Origin: Actinosynnema sp. ALI-1.44
GTDB lineage: Bacteria > Actinomycetota > Actinomycetes > Mycobacteriales > Pseudonocardiaceae
Reading direction: 5' to 3'
Assembly (NCBI RefSeq): GCF_001984155.1
Contig: NZ_MTQO01000054.1
Coordinates: forward strand, 1,178,001 to 1,242,000
DNA length: 64,000 nt
Shown here one piece after another: positions 26,457 through 36,154 of the stretch (positions are counted from its first letter, which is position 1; every line of letters starts with the position of its first letter). The position numbers and the translations under genes are program-made. The notes under the pieces were generated by a model. The model had not been told where the DNA came from. It saw only the letters and a program-made list of their open reading frames with translations, and made no database searches.

Positions 26457-26491
26457 GTTGTGTCCCAACGGAATCCCCGTTGAGACACAAC
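26457..26491. terminator. Bidirectional terminator hairpin
   Basis: A 15-bp stem with one mismatch (26457-26471 with 26477-26491) and a 5-base loop, between two convergent genes. It can end transcription in both directions. Confidence 0.8.
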
Positions 26492-26509
26492 CACATTCGC
26501 GTCCGTCCG

Positions 26510-27164
26510 CTATCCGGTCGGCAGATTTCCGGGATGCGGGGACGGCGCGTGTGCCTGATTGGCCAGATGCGCCCACCAGGAACTGGTGTCCTGGACCGAC
26601 ACGGCCACCCCCAAGTACGGCCAGCACCCGCAGTACGTACACCTCGATGAACGAGATCTGGTTGCGCACAACCTCGTGTGTTGCCGCGAAGTCGCCTGCG
26701 TCCAGCGCGTCGCTGAATGCTTGGTCGGCGGCGCGGTTGTCGCGGTCGGCCTCGCACAACGCCGTTAGGACGGCATCGGTCGCGACGGTGTGTCCGGCGT
26801 CAGCGGCCCAGGCGGCAGCGGCCTCGGCGATCGCGGTCATCGCCCTGGTATCGGCCACCGCCGCCCGGCCCGCGCTGTCGGGCGGGGCGTTGAGCACCGT
26901 GATCCACCGGTGCCTGCCGGGGCTGTCGGCCAACAGCAGCGCGGTGTCGCTGTCGTCGACCACCGCGATCAGCACGGGCGCGGCGGCGGCGTCGACCAGT
27001 GCGGCGGCCAAGCCGGGTATGTCCGGGAAGTCTCCATGCACGGCGACGAGCTGCCAGTCGTCGTCATGGCGGCCGACGAGCTCCGCCTCGTGCGGGGCCA
27101 GCAGATCCATGTCGAGCAGCGAGTTCGGGGTGCGGGCGAGGATGAGCAAGCCAGTGAAACCCAT
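26510..27164 (-). CDS. Cargo protein of unknown function, frameshifted near its C-terminus
   Basis: About 217 aa after correction. The ATG at 27164 opens a frame with strong coding character: hydrophobic strands at the start (FTGLLILARTP), a helix-rich Ala-rich middle and the FIEVYVLRVLAVLG segment. In the printed sequence the frame then runs on senselessly towards 25977, through the terminator and the opposite gene. Removing one base from the C5 run at 26608-26612 gives VAVSVQDTSSWWAHLANQAH and a stop at 26512-26510, just before the terminator, which is where the gene should end. No domain recognised. Confidence 0.6.
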
Positions 27165-27189
27165 GATCGGACCCCTGTCGTTCGGGTGG

Positions 27190-28048
27190 TCAGCGCGGTG
27201 GCCACGGGTGCGGTTGGTGGGTGCGGTGGGCGGTGACGGCCTGCGCGGCGACGTCGGCAGCGGACTCCAGCAGCTCGCGGGCGTGGTCAGGGTTGTTGCC
27301 CTCGGCGTAGCGGTCGGCGTCGAGTACGAACCGCAGCGCGGTCACCACGCGCTCGTGGGCGAACGGCCGCGTCGGCAGGCAGCACGTGTAGGCCACGAGC
27401 TGGGCCGGGCCGTAGCAAGCTGTGCAGGATCTCGCGGATCGCTGGTGCGGCGAGGTCGGCCAGAGGCCACCGCCGGCCCAAAGCACGTACTCCGCGGCGC
27501 CGGCCACGGCAAGGCCGATCTCGCCGCGGTACGCGAGGTAGGCCGGTGGAACCGGCGGCAAGGTGGCTCTGATCGGGATCGGCAGGCGCCGGAAAACGGT
27601 CCATGTGAACGTCGCGGTCTTCGGCGTGGTGTCACCGAAGGGGGCAGCACGGCGTCCGGACCGGATGCGAGCCCGGCACCGCCGTCGGGGCGGTTGAGGT
27701 CAGGGCGGAACCACGGACCGCCGCGTGCTGACACCCGCACCTGCCCGTCGGCGAAGGCGTAGGCGTACCAGCCGCCGCTGGTGGTGGCCAGCCAGGGCCA
27801 GCCCGCCTCCCCAACTGGGCCGGGTGCAGCGACGAAACCGACCTCGACGGCTCGCTGGCGAGTCAGCAGCGCGGCGACGGCCGCCTCGTAGGTGCCCAGC
27901 GCGGCAGCGGAGAGTACCTCGGTCGTGTCGGCGTCGCCCGCCGCGCCGAGCCGGGCCAGTTCGGCCGGGCCGCCGATGTCGGCCAGCGAGCCCAGCAGCG
28001 AGCGTTCGGTCCGGTGCCGACGTAGAAGTCGGCGTGATCACAGGTCAT
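27190..28048 (-). CDS. 'GWPW' cargo protein (copy 1), multiply frameshifted
   Basis: Start ATG at 28048 after GGAGGTAACC. The sensible protein has to be read through several frame changes: near 28015 (to GSLADIGGPAELARLG), at the G5 run 27640-27644 (to TATFTWTVFRRLPIPIRATLP), near 27465 (ADLAAPAIREILHSLL) and near 27415 (back to AYTCCLPTRPFAHERVVTALRF, ending at 27190). The MTxxxADFYVG start and the GWPWLATTSGGWYAYAFADGQVRVS block match the intact gene at 35443-35781, so this is a paralogue with a longer C-terminus. Function unknown. Confidence 0.5.
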
Positions 28049-28085
28049 GTGTTGGTTACCTCCGGGCGGGCAGCGCGGGCCGAGG

Positions 28086-28207
28086 TCAGCCGGGCTTCAC
28101 CCAGGCGCACCGTGCTGGATCCCACGTCGCCTCGGTGTAGAGGCGGTTGAGGTCGGGAAGCACAGGGCCGAGCATCCAGCCGAGTTGCTCGCAGTCGACA
28201 TGTTGAC
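28086..28207 (-). pseudogene. Truncated 3' end of an unknown gene
   Basis: About 40 codons with good coding character (HVDCEQLGWMLGPVLPDLNR, then TEATWDPARC) ending at 28086, just upstream of the ribosome binding site of the 'GWPW' gene. The frame has no start and is closed by a stop at about 28210. A rightward recombinase gene begins 66 bases beyond. The fragment looks like the stump of a gene cut by insertion of the recombinase block. Confidence 0.4.
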
Positions 28208-28273
28208 TGAACTAACTCGCCTGTTCGGGCAGGTCATCGGGCCTGTTCAGACGGGCGTTGCTAGCTTGCCCAC

Positions 28274-29503
28274 GTGATCTTGGAACGGGATGTCGCACGT
28301 CTGGTGGTGCCGGCGGTGGGCAAGCTGGTCGGTCCGTTGGACGGCGGGTCGGAGCCGTATGAACTGGTGGATGCGACGGGCGCGGTGGTGGCGCCCGTGA
28401 GTGCGTTCTTCCGCGAGTTGACGGCGTCGGGCCGTCCGATGACGACGCTTCGGTCGTATGGGATGGATTTGCTGCGGTGGTGGAGATTCCTGGCGGCGGT
28501 CGACGTACCGTGGGATCGCGCGAGCCGGATCGAGGCACGGGATTTCAGTTGCTGGATCCAAATCACGGCCAAGCCACGCCGCGGTTCGACCGCCTCCGCG
28601 GGATCCGTGAATCCGGTGACAGGCAAGCCCGCCCCTGGCGTGGGGTATGCACGGTCGACGATCGTTCACAGCGAGACGGTCCTTCGCAGTTTCTACGATT
28701 TCCATCTCGAGACCGGCTACGGACCGGTCATCAACCCGTTTCCGTTGGATCGGTCGCGACGAACCGAGCGAGCCAATGCCCACCACAACCCCATGGACCA
28801 GTTCCGTCGAAATCAAGTGGGCCGGTACCGGCCACGGGTTCCACAGCGGACGCCGCGAGGGATCCCTGATGATCGATTCGACGAGATCTTCGCAAGGTTG
28901 CCCTCGGATCGGGATCGGGCGTTGGTGGCGTTCTGGATCTCCAGCGGGGTCCGCGCGTCGGAGTTGCTCGGCGTCCGGGTCAGAGACGCCGACCCTGGTC
29001 GGCAAGTGATCACGGTGGTGCGCAAAGGAAATCGGTCCGTCCAAGAGGTTCCGGCCTCACCGGACGCGTTCGTCTACTTGCGGATCTATCAAGAACAGAT
29101 GCGTGGCCTGGTGCCGCCGGGGCGGACGCAGCCGTTGTGGTGGACACTGCGGCGACCGTACCGGCCGTTGACCTACCACGCGGCGCATCGCATGTTCGAG
29201 CGGGTTAACGCATCGCTGGGCGTGAACTGGACACTGCACGCCCTTCGGCACACCGCAGCCCAACGGATGGCCGCCGATCCTGAACTGCCGTTGACCCACG
29301 TCCAAGCCGTGTTGGGCCACGCCTCGCTGACCACGACCGAGCGGTACCTGATCCCCGGAAGGGACGCGGTAGTGGAGCAAGTGCTTGCCCACTACGCGCG
29401 GCAAGCAGCCCGGCGCACCCGGCCGACGCCTGCACCACCGCCCGGCCCAACTTACGACCCGCGATCTCTGGAGACCCTGTGGGGAAGGCCAGGTAGCGTA
29501 TGA
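28274..29503 (+). CDS. Tyrosine recombinase A of a two-recombinase transposable unit
   Basis: A 409-aa tyrosine recombinase with a GTG start. The SAM-like core-binding domain covers ~35-165 and the catalytic domain ~205-375. Catalytic residues are present: Arg in SSGVRASELLGV, H-x-x-R in LHALRHTAAQRM, His in VLGHASLTTTERYL, and the Tyr in the same block. Its end overlaps the start of a second, larger recombinase by four bases (ATGA). This arrangement of consecutive recombinases matches Tn554-type tnpA/tnpB units and related actinobacterial elements, in which both are needed for transposition. Confidence 0.85.
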   Translation: MILERDVARLVVPAVGKLVGPLDGGSEPYELVDATGAVVAPVSAFFRELTASGRPMTTLRSYGMDLLRWWRFLAAVDVPWDRASRIEARDFSCWIQITAKPRRGSTASAGSVNPVTGKPAPGVGYARSTIVHSETVLRSFYDFHLETGYGPVINPFPLDRSRRTERANAHHNPMDQFRRNQVGRYRPRVPQRTPRGIPDDRFDEIFARLPSDRDRALVAFWISSGVRASELLGVRVRDADPGRQVITVVRKGNRSVQEVPASPDAFVYLRIYQEQMRGLVPPGRTQPLWWTLRRPYRPLTYHAAHRMFERVNASLGVNWTLHALRHTAAQRMAADPELPLTHVQAVLGHASLTTTERYLIPGRDAVVEQVLAHYARQAARRTRPTPAPPPGPTYDPRSLETLWGRPGSV

Positions 29504-32027
29504 CAAGCATCGCGGCTGACGACGACCGGCTGCCGCTTGAGACGCAGACCGACGGCACCTTCGACGAAAACGTCGTCGGCGAGGGCGCAGCGTACGTGCA
29601 GATGCTGCGCCGGAGGTTCCCGCCCCGGCCAGCCGCGACGACCTGGGTACGGACCACCTGGTCGCGGGAGGAAATCCTGAACCTTCTGGCGTCGCCGGCG
29701 TTTCGCACGCCCAACCGGATCACGCAGCGCGCCCGGTTGCTCGGAGCGCGGCGGCTGCTGGACTGGCTGGCCACCCACCCCGGCGACACGTGGCAGCAGC
29801 GCTGGCTGGCCAGCGGTCAGGACGACCTGTCCGGGAGTGACTGGGCACGGCTGCCCGCTGACTGGCTCGCCGCCCAAGGCGACGACGGCGCGGCCAACCT
29901 CGGCGTGCTGGCGTCCGGGATGAGGATGCTGGTGTGCGCCGAGGCGATCCGCCCGACCGCGGCATGGGTGATCACGCGACGCTCCTCTCATCTGACCGCA
30001 GGCATGGCCCAGTACCGCGACCCCGCAGGATTCGCCGCGTTAGACCAAGTCATCGCCACCGACCCGGCAATCAGCAGGGACAACGCCAACCTCGCGAAAT
30101 CCAGGGTCTCGTTCATCCTGGCCACCAAAGGAGGCCGGATCGCCGACATCACCGTCGGCGACTGCGTGGAGCTCTACGACGTCGACACCAGCCCCGGCAC
30201 GCAACGCGTGAAGCGCTACGGCCGGACCTTGTACTACACCCTGCTGCACCGGATGGGCGTGTTCAGCGCACACGCACCGTCCACACTGGATGAACTGTTC
30301 TGCGGCCGACGGCGAGGTCAGCTCTCCGTCCGCGAACTGGTCGACCGGCACAACCTGCAATGCACTCCCATTCGGGACCTCATCGTGGATTATCTGACCG
30401 AGCGCCGACCCGCGATCGACTACGCCACGTTGACCAACCACGCGCACATGCTGGCCGGGCTGTTCTGGGGCGACCTGGAACGCCACCACCCCGGCATCGC
30501 GTCTCTCCACCTGCCGCCCGAGGTCGCCGCAGCCTGGAAGACTCGTCTGCGGACCGGCACGCGGGAGGCTGGCGGCTCGGCTGCCGACACGTCGAAGAGC
30601 ATTGGGCGACATAAGGTTGGGCGTGTATTGCTCGCCGTGCGCGCGTTCTATCTCGACATCGCGCAATGGGCGCTGGAAGAGCCCGTACGCTGGGGGCCAT
30701 GGGCCGCGCCGTGCCCGATCAAGGCGGTCGAGGCCCGTGTGCCAAGAAGGAGCAGCAGGCCACCAAAGCCCGCATGGATCAGCGCACCCGTGAGCGGCTA
30801 CCCGTTCTGCCCGTCCTGCAGCGCATCGCGGCCGAACGGCGGAAATCGATGGCCGCCCTGCTGGAGGGGGCCCGGAACGCGCCGCCCGGTCAAGCGTTCG
30901 AGTGCGGCGACGACGTTTTCCGCAGGCCCGCACCGGGCACGGACAAGCAGCACGCCATGGTGTGGGCCGAACACGCCGCCACCGGCCTCCGCCGGAACCT
31001 CACGCGAGAAGAGCGGGATTCCTTCTGGGCGTGGGCCGCGATTGAGGTGCTATCTCGGACTGGGATTCGGGTCGAGGAGCTCCTGGAGCTCACCCATCAG
31101 GCCATCACGTCCTATCGGCTTCCCTCTACCGGAGAACTTGTTCCCCTGCTGCAGATCGTGCCGTCCAAGACCGACTCCGAACGTCTCCTTCTCGTTGACC
31201 CCGAGTTGGCCGATGTGCTCAGCACGATCATCTGCCGTATCCGTATGCCCGACGGCACTGTTCCCCTCGTGCCCGCCTACGATTCCTACGAGCTGACCTG
31301 GACGCCGCCGATGGGGCTGCTGTTCCAGCGAACCGTTGCCGGCCAGAACCGAGCGTTCACCGCCGCCGGCATCCGCGAGGTCATCAAGCAAACACTCGAA
31401 GCGACCGGGCTTACCGATGCCACAGGCGACCCTCTTCACTTCACGCCACATGACTTCCGGAGAATCTTCGTGACCGACGCGATCATCAACGGCCTGCCGC
31501 CACATATCGCGCAAGTAATCTGCGGCCATAAGAAGATCGACACCACAATGGGATACAAAGCGACCTACCCCACCGAGGCGATCGAGGCGCACCGCGCCTT
31601 CATTGCCCGACGGCGAGCAGCACGGCCAAGCGAAGAATACCGCACACCCACCGACGAAGAATGGGATGCGTTCTTGGCGCAGTTCGAAAAGCGTAAAGTC
31701 TCCGTCGGAACTTGCGCCCGCGCCTTTAACACTCCCTGTATTCACGAACACGCGTGCGTCAGGTGCAGCCTTCTTCGGCCTGACCCAGCTCAACGCCACC
31801 GCCTGATCGAGATCCGCGATAACCTCGAGGCCAGAATTATCGAGGCCAAACGTGAAGGATGGCTGGGCGAAGTCGAAGGACTGCGAGTCAGCCTGGCCGG
31901 AGCCAAGGACAAGATCACCCAAATCGACCAGACGCTCGCACACCAAGCCGAGGCGGTCGAACTCGGCATGCCGCAGTTCGCCGACCTTGCTGGCCGATCG
32001 ATCACCACCGCGAGGACACAGACCTGA
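29500..32027 (+). CDS. Tyrosine recombinase B (TnpB-like), frameshifted
   Basis: A large recombinase of about 842 aa split by a frameshift. Codons from 29500 to about 30735 encode the N-terminal DNA-binding half, ending in a WGPWAAPCPI segment that precedes the catalytic half in such proteins. The rest (CAKKEQQATKARMDQRTRERLPVLPVL onwards) lies in the frame ending at 32027 and holds the active site: Arg in RTGIRVEELLEL, H-x-x-R in PHDFRRIFV, His in VICGHKKIDTTMGY with the Tyr. A cysteine-rich C-terminal segment (CIHEHACVRCSLLRP) is typical. One base is missing, or a -1 slip is used, around 30730-30745. In its raw form the unit may not move. Confidence 0.75.
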
Positions 32028-32063
32028 TGTCGCGAACCAAGATTGCGATCGACAAGGACAGCT

Positions 32064-32222
32064 ATGGACTCGCTCTCATGGTCGATTACCGTGCCAGCGG
32101 CGGAGATGTTGTCGCGAGCGCGTCGCGCTCCTTTCGCCGACCTGGGTGTCCGGGACGACGTGGAGAAGCAGCTCGAACTGCACCAACCCACCTTCAACCT
32201 GGCGAACGCACTCTCCTGGTAG
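32064..32222 (+). CDS. Small protein after the recombinases (possible TnpC position)
   Basis: A 52-aa frame (start ATG at 32064) with moderate coding character: an N-terminal strand, SRARRAPFADLGV, then a helical DDVEKQLELHQPTFNLANAL. It sits where Tn554-like units carry a small third gene (tnpC), but it is shorter than TnpC and shares no motif I can name. Weak call. Confidence 0.3.
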   Translation: MDSLSWSITVPAAEMLSRARRAPFADLGVRDDVEKQLELHQPTFNLANALSW

Positions 32223-32344
32223 GCGTCCGCATTCTGCGTCACACCGCCGCCCTGACCTCCCTCGCCCAACTCGCGAGTCTGGCGTTCAGGCACTCCTTGC
32301 CAGACCGCCCACGCGCACCAGACCCCGATGGCATCATCTGACAG

Positions 32345-34558
32345 GTGACAAAGCGGCGACGGTGGGTGACGGCCAGCGGCGTGCTGGGCGTGGCGGTACT
32401 CGTCGGGGTGGCGGGGTACCTCGCCTCCGTCGGGCTGGAGAAGGCGGACAAGCTCGCCAGCGTGATCGGCGCGCTCGCCGGCCTGGCGGCGCTCGGCGTC
32501 TCACTGCGCGGCGGGCTGAGTCGAACATCCCAGGTGCCCGACCCGCCACCAGTCGGAGCCGGTCCGCACGCCGCCGCGCTGCACGGCCTGGCGTTGGCCA
32601 TCCAACGGCAGTGGCGGGCCGAGAGCGACCTGCGCAGGGTCAGCGACCCGTGGCCGCTGCCGGTGCGCTGGGTGAACACCCGGCGCCCGGTGGCCGACCA
32701 CTGGGACGCCGTACGCGGGAAGCCCGGCCGGACGGAAGCCCTGGATCTCGCCGGCACCCTGGAGGAGATCACCGAGGTCTATGCACGGGTGCCGTCGAAA
32801 CGGCTGGTGCTACTCGGCGAGAGCGGCGCGGGCAAGACGGTGCTGCTCATGTGGCTGGTCCTGGGTCTGCTCGACCGCCGCGCCCCCTGCGACCCGGTGC
32901 CGGTCATCTTCCCCGTGTCATCCTGGGATCCGTCCGTGCCGCTGGAGACGTGGCTGGTAAGCAAACTGGAGGAGGAGTACCCCGGCCTCGCCGCCCCGAC
33001 GCCGCAGGGCACCACGCCGGCACGCGAGCTTGTCGACGCCGACCTGGTGCTGCCGGTCCTCGACGGCCTCGACGAACTCCCTGACGGCCTGCGGAAAGAC
33101 GCCCTGCGCGGCATCAACGCCACCCTGTCCCGGCTGACCGGGGTCGTGGTGAGCTGCCGCGGCGACGAGTACGAGACCGCGGTCAGGTCCGGTGACGTCC
33201 TCTCCCGAGCAGCGGTGGTGGAACTGTGCCCACTGACTGTGGCGGAGATCCAGGAGTACCTCCGGGTCACCACACCACCGCACCGGACCGAGGCGTGGCA
33301 CCCGGTGTTCGATGCGATGGCGGAAGACCCGGACGGCCCGGTTCCACAGGCCCTGAGCACGCCGCTGATGACGTGGCTGGCACGCGTCGGCTACAGCGAC
33401 TCCGACAAGGGCCCGGCGGAACTGCTGGCGGAGCCCACACGCGAACAGGTGGAGGGCCGCCTGCTCGACCGCTACCTCCCCACGGTCTACACCGGCACGA
33501 GGTGGCGGGCGGACGCCGCCCACCGCTGGCTGCACTCGTTTGCCGTGCAGCTCGACCGGCTCGGCACCCGCGACCTCGCCTGGTGGCAGCTAGCACGAAC
33601 CGTTCCCGGCCTCCGGTACGCCATGGGCATCTCCGCCGTGCTCCTCTACCTGGCCATGATCCTTGCGCTGCACGCCTTCGTGTACCGCTCGACCACCGGC
33701 ATCGGGGACGGACTGCTGATCGCACTCGAGGTCGGTGTCGTGGCCGTCCTGCTGGGGTCGAGCAAGTACACACGGCCACCGGCGCGCATCGCCATCCGCA
33801 CCTCGGACCAGGGCCGAGACGCCTCGAAGAAGTTCCTCCGCTGGCTCTGGTACGGCATCTGGACCGGCCTGCTGCACGGGATGCTGGGTGCCCTGCTGTA
33901 CCTGTTCATTAAGGACTACGGGGTCTCTTACGGTGTAGCGCTCGCACTCGTCGCGGGGCCGCTGATGGCCTTGGAGAGCACCGCGACCTACGGCGTGCGG
34001 ATCGGTCTCATGGACGGAGTCGTCGCCGCCGTCGTGTACGGGCTCGTCGGGGCGAACGTCGGCACGCTGTGGCTCGGCCTCGCGTCCGCGCTCACGGCCG
34101 GGCTACTGCACGGGTTCGTGGCAGGCATCGTCTTCAGCCTCATCTTCGGGCTCGGGGTGCCGGAGGACCCGGCGACGTCGCGGGACCCGCACACGGTCCT
34201 CAGCGTCGACCGCGGCTCGACCATCGCCCTCGCCGTCGCGCTGGGCCTGGTGCTGTGGATCCTCATCGGCCTGGCGTTCGCGCCGCAGAACGGGTGGGCG
34301 AGCGGGGTAGTGTGGGGATTCCAGATCGGGTTCTCGGCGACCGCGCTGCTGTTCCTCTCGGCCTCCTCCTGGTGGCGCTTCACGGTGGCGCGGGTAGTCC
34401 TGGCACTGTCCGGCCGCGCTCCGCTGCGTCTGATGGCGTTCATGGATGACGCGCATCGCCGCGGCGTGCTGCGACAGTTCGGCGGCGTCTACCAGTTCCG
34501 CCACAGCAGACTGCAGGACCGCCTGCTCGCAGATGGGGGCAGCTCACTGGTTCGGTGA
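32345..34558 (+). CDS. Membrane-anchored NACHT NTPase
   Basis: A 737-aa protein of the bacterial NACHT (STAND/NLR-related) class. An N-terminal hydrophobic hairpin lies in the first 50 residues. A NACHT NTPase follows with Walker A GESGAGKT (158-165) and Walker B/sensor VLPVLDGLDELPDG (about 236-249), then LTGVVVSCRGDEY and a small helical part ending near 400. Then come about eight to ten membrane helices (430-690), and a final RRGVLRQFGGVYQFRHSRLQDRLL segment typical of actinobacterial membrane NACHT proteins. Some bacterial NACHT proteins defend against phage; here that is inference. It starts at a GTG right after the recombinase unit and may travel with it. Its end overlaps the convergent gene. 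Confidence 0.85.
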   Translation: MTKRRRWVTASGVLGVAVLVGVAGYLASVGLEKADKLASVIGALAGLAALGVSLRGGLSRTSQVPDPPPVGAGPHAAALHGLALAIQRQWRAESDLRRVSDPWPLPVRWVNTRRPVADHWDAVRGKPGRTEALDLAGTLEEITEVYARVPSKRLVLLGESGAGKTVLLMWLVLGLLDRRAPCDPVPVIFPVSSWDPSVPLETWLVSKLEEEYPGLAAPTPQGTTPARELVDADLVLPVLDGLDELPDGLRKDALRGINATLSRLTGVVVSCRGDEYETAVRSGDVLSRAAVVELCPLTVAEIQEYLRVTTPPHRTEAWHPVFDAMAEDPDGPVPQALSTPLMTWLARVGYSDSDKGPAELLAEPTREQVEGRLLDRYLPTVYTGTRWRADAAHRWLHSFAVQLDRLGTRDLAWWQLARTVPGLRYAMGISAVLLYLAMILALHAFVYRSTTGIGDGLLIALEVGVVAVLLGSSKYTRPPARIAIRTSDQGRDASKKFLRWLWYGIWTGLLHGMLGALLYLFIKDYGVSYGVALALVAGPLMALESTATYGVRIGLMDGVVAAVVYGLVGANVGTLWLGLASALTAGLLHGFVAGIVFSLIFGLGVPEDPATSRDPHTVLSVDRGSTIALAVALGLVLWILIGLAFAPQNGWASGVVWGFQIGFSATALLFLSASSWWRFTVARVVLALSGRAPLRLMAFMDDAHRRGVLRQFGGVYQFRHSRLQDRLLADGGSSLVR

Positions 34559-35098
34559 ACTGCGGACGGGCCTTCGGAAAAGCCGACCGTATGGCGTCCG
34601 ACGCCCTGGTCCTTAGTCTGCGACGCCCGTTGGGCGTCGACGCGCGCCGTGTAGATGGAGACCTCCTGCGCCACCCGGTCGGAATCCCACGAGCACGCCC
34701 CGCCACCACCAGGTCCCTCACCGGCTGCGCGGCAGTCCTTCCGACAGCGAACATCCGCCATTGCCGCTGGGAGCGCGTTCTGTCGGCGGCAAGGCAGCGC
34801 TCGATGTCGGCGCTCCCCCCGGGCTTTAGTTCAGAGAAGAGCTGACCGGGCCACCACCCGGTCCAGACGTCCCGTCCGCAGTCGTGGTCGAGGTCGCACA
34901 TCAGCCGCTGCAGCCCGGTCACCACGCAGCGAGCGATGTCACACCCACCGTCGTACTCGTCGTATTCGTGTGGCTCGCCGCCGACGGCGACGGCGCAGTC
35001 CGGGCAGTTCGGCTCGAAGTCCAGGACGCGGAACTGTTTGCCCTGGGCGTCTTCGTGGTGTTGTCGTTCATTGCGCCCTCTGCGTGTGTCGGGTTCAT
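34489..35098 (-). CDS. Zinc-ribbon-like cargo protein, frameshifted
   Basis: Start ATG at 35098 overlaps the stop of the upstream gene (ATGA). The first ~18 codons (MNPTHAEGAMNDNTTKTP) give way near 35045 to another frame with clear coding character: KQFRVLDFEPNCPDC...YDGGCDIARC...MCDLDHDCGRDVWTGWWPG, with paired cysteines that suggest a zinc site. A second switch near 34680 leads to DRVAQEVSIYTARVDAQRAS and an end at 34489, overlapping the NACHT gene tail to tail. About 200 aa if corrected. Function not recognised. Confidence 0.5.
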
Positions 35099-35400
35099 CG
35101 GACTCGTCCGAGAAGTTCGTTCCACGCTGTGGCCTCGTGTACCGCGTTCATCCGGATCGACTTCCACGCCGGGTTCGTCTCGGCGCGCGCGATCTCGGTG
35201 ACCAGCGAGGACCCTTGGGTCATCACCTCGGCGATCCGCAGGTGCATCGATGCGGAGTCCATGGCCCGGCGGTACTCGTCCGGGTCAGAGGCGTAGAGGT
35301 GCTGTGCGTTGGCGAACTCGTCCCGGGCGGCGGCGCAGTGCTCGGCGGCGGACATGGTCTGGCGCGCGGTGGGTGTTTCGGTTGGCACGGCTTCCGGCAT
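35095..35400 (-). CDS. Small helical cargo protein
   Basis: A 101-aa intact protein, predicted all-helical: TMSAAEHCAAARDEFANAQHLYASDPDEYRRAMDSASMHLRIAEVMT, then LVTEIARAETNPAWKSIRMNAVHEATAWNELLG. No domain recognised. It is the middle gene of a leftward operon, with ATGA overlap to the zinc-ribbon-like gene. Confidence 0.65.
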   Translation of the reverse strand: MPEAVPTETPTARQTMSAAEHCAAARDEFANAQHLYASDPDEYRRAMDSASMHLRIAEVMTQGSSLVTEIARAETNPAWKSIRMNAVHEATAWNELLGRVR

Positions 35401-35442
35401 CGTGAACTCCTGTGTTGCTTCGTAGGGGGCCTTGTGTGGTCT

Positions 35443-35781
35443 TTACTGCGACACTCGCTGTGGGACACGTAGCCACGCGCGCCCGGTCGTGATCCACACC
35501 CGACCGTGGGCGAACGTGAACACCCAGTCCGTGTCGCGGCTGTCCGGCCACAACCACGGCCAGCCGCCGTCCGGCTGGTAGCCGTGCCCGTGGTCCTCGT
35601 CGGCCCAGACGTCGAGCAGGTCGGCTACGGCGTCGCTGTAGGTGAGCGGGTCGGTCGCGGCCAGCAGCAGCCGTCCACATGCGACGCCGCGCACCGTGGC
35701 GGGGTCGGCGTCGCCCTGGAGTGAGCCGAGCCAGACAGCGCGTGGTCCGCGCCCGTCGTAGAAGTCGGCGGTGGTGGTCAC
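35443..35781 (-). CDS. 'GWPW' cargo protein (copy 2)
   Basis: A 112-aa intact protein. The N-terminus MTTTADFYDGRGPRAVWLGSLQ and the core GGWPWLWPDSRDTDWVFTFAHGRVWIT define a family shared with the frameshifted gene at 27190-28048. This pattern (short DFY start, W/P-rich block, then strand-rich end) recurs in actinobacterial integrative elements. Function unknown. It is followed by the helical protein and preceded by another small cargo gene at 3 bases. Confidence 0.65.
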   Translation of the reverse strand: MTTTADFYDGRGPRAVWLGSLQGDADPATVRGVACGRLLLAATDPLTYSDAVADLLDVWADEDHGHGYQPDGGWPWLWPDSRDTDWVFTFAHGRVWITTGRAWLRVPQRVSQ

Positions 35782-35784
35782 CGG

Positions 35785-36129
35785 TCACTCCTGCGGCAGG
35801 CGGGTCGCGTCGCGGAGCCGCTGTTCGGCCTCGTAGCTGTCGCGGGTGGTGAGGATGGTGGTCAGCACGATGACGGCGGCACTTTCGGAGACCGGGTTGA
35901 CGGGTTGGCCGTCGAGGGTGAGGGGAAGGCCGAGGGCGGTGACGATGTGCCAGTCGGACTGGCGGACGCGGTCGGCGCAGTAGTAGCTGCCGACGAGTTT
36001 TCCGTTGCGGGTGACGGTGCCGTACAAGGTTTGTTGTGCGTCGGCGGGGTCGGCGACGATCGCGGTCACCTCGCAGCCGTTTTCCGTGAAGCGACGGATG
36101 ACGGTCTCGGGAACGTCGTAGGGTGTCAT
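35785..36129 (-). CDS. Small cargo protein
   Basis: About 114 aa from the ATG at 36129, chosen because a GGAG site precedes it; the frame is open to 36207. Two strand-rich halves (CEVTAIVADPADAQQTLYGTVTRNGKLVGSYYC) flank a helical end (AVIVLTTILTTRDSYEAEQRLRDATRL). No domain recognised. Three bases from the 'GWPW' gene, so coupled. Confidence 0.6.
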   Translation of the reverse strand: MTPYDVPETVIRRFTENGCEVTAIVADPADAQQTLYGTVTRNGKLVGSYYCADRVRQSDWHIVTALGLPLTLDGQPVNPVSESAAVIVLTTILTTRDSYEAEQRLRDATRLPQE

Positions 36130-36154
36130 GGTGATCTCCTGTGAGGTGGCGTTT

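Noticed and set aside
25977-26509. Continuation of the leftward gene at 27164 down to 25977.
   Set aside because: It would read through the terminator hairpin and across the winged-helix gene; the one-base correction at 26608-26612 gives a natural stop at 26510.
31852-33084. 410-codon rightward frame crossing the recombinase end and the NACHT start.
   Set aside because: Arg/Gly-rich shadow of recombinase B and the NACHT gene; no plausible protein features.
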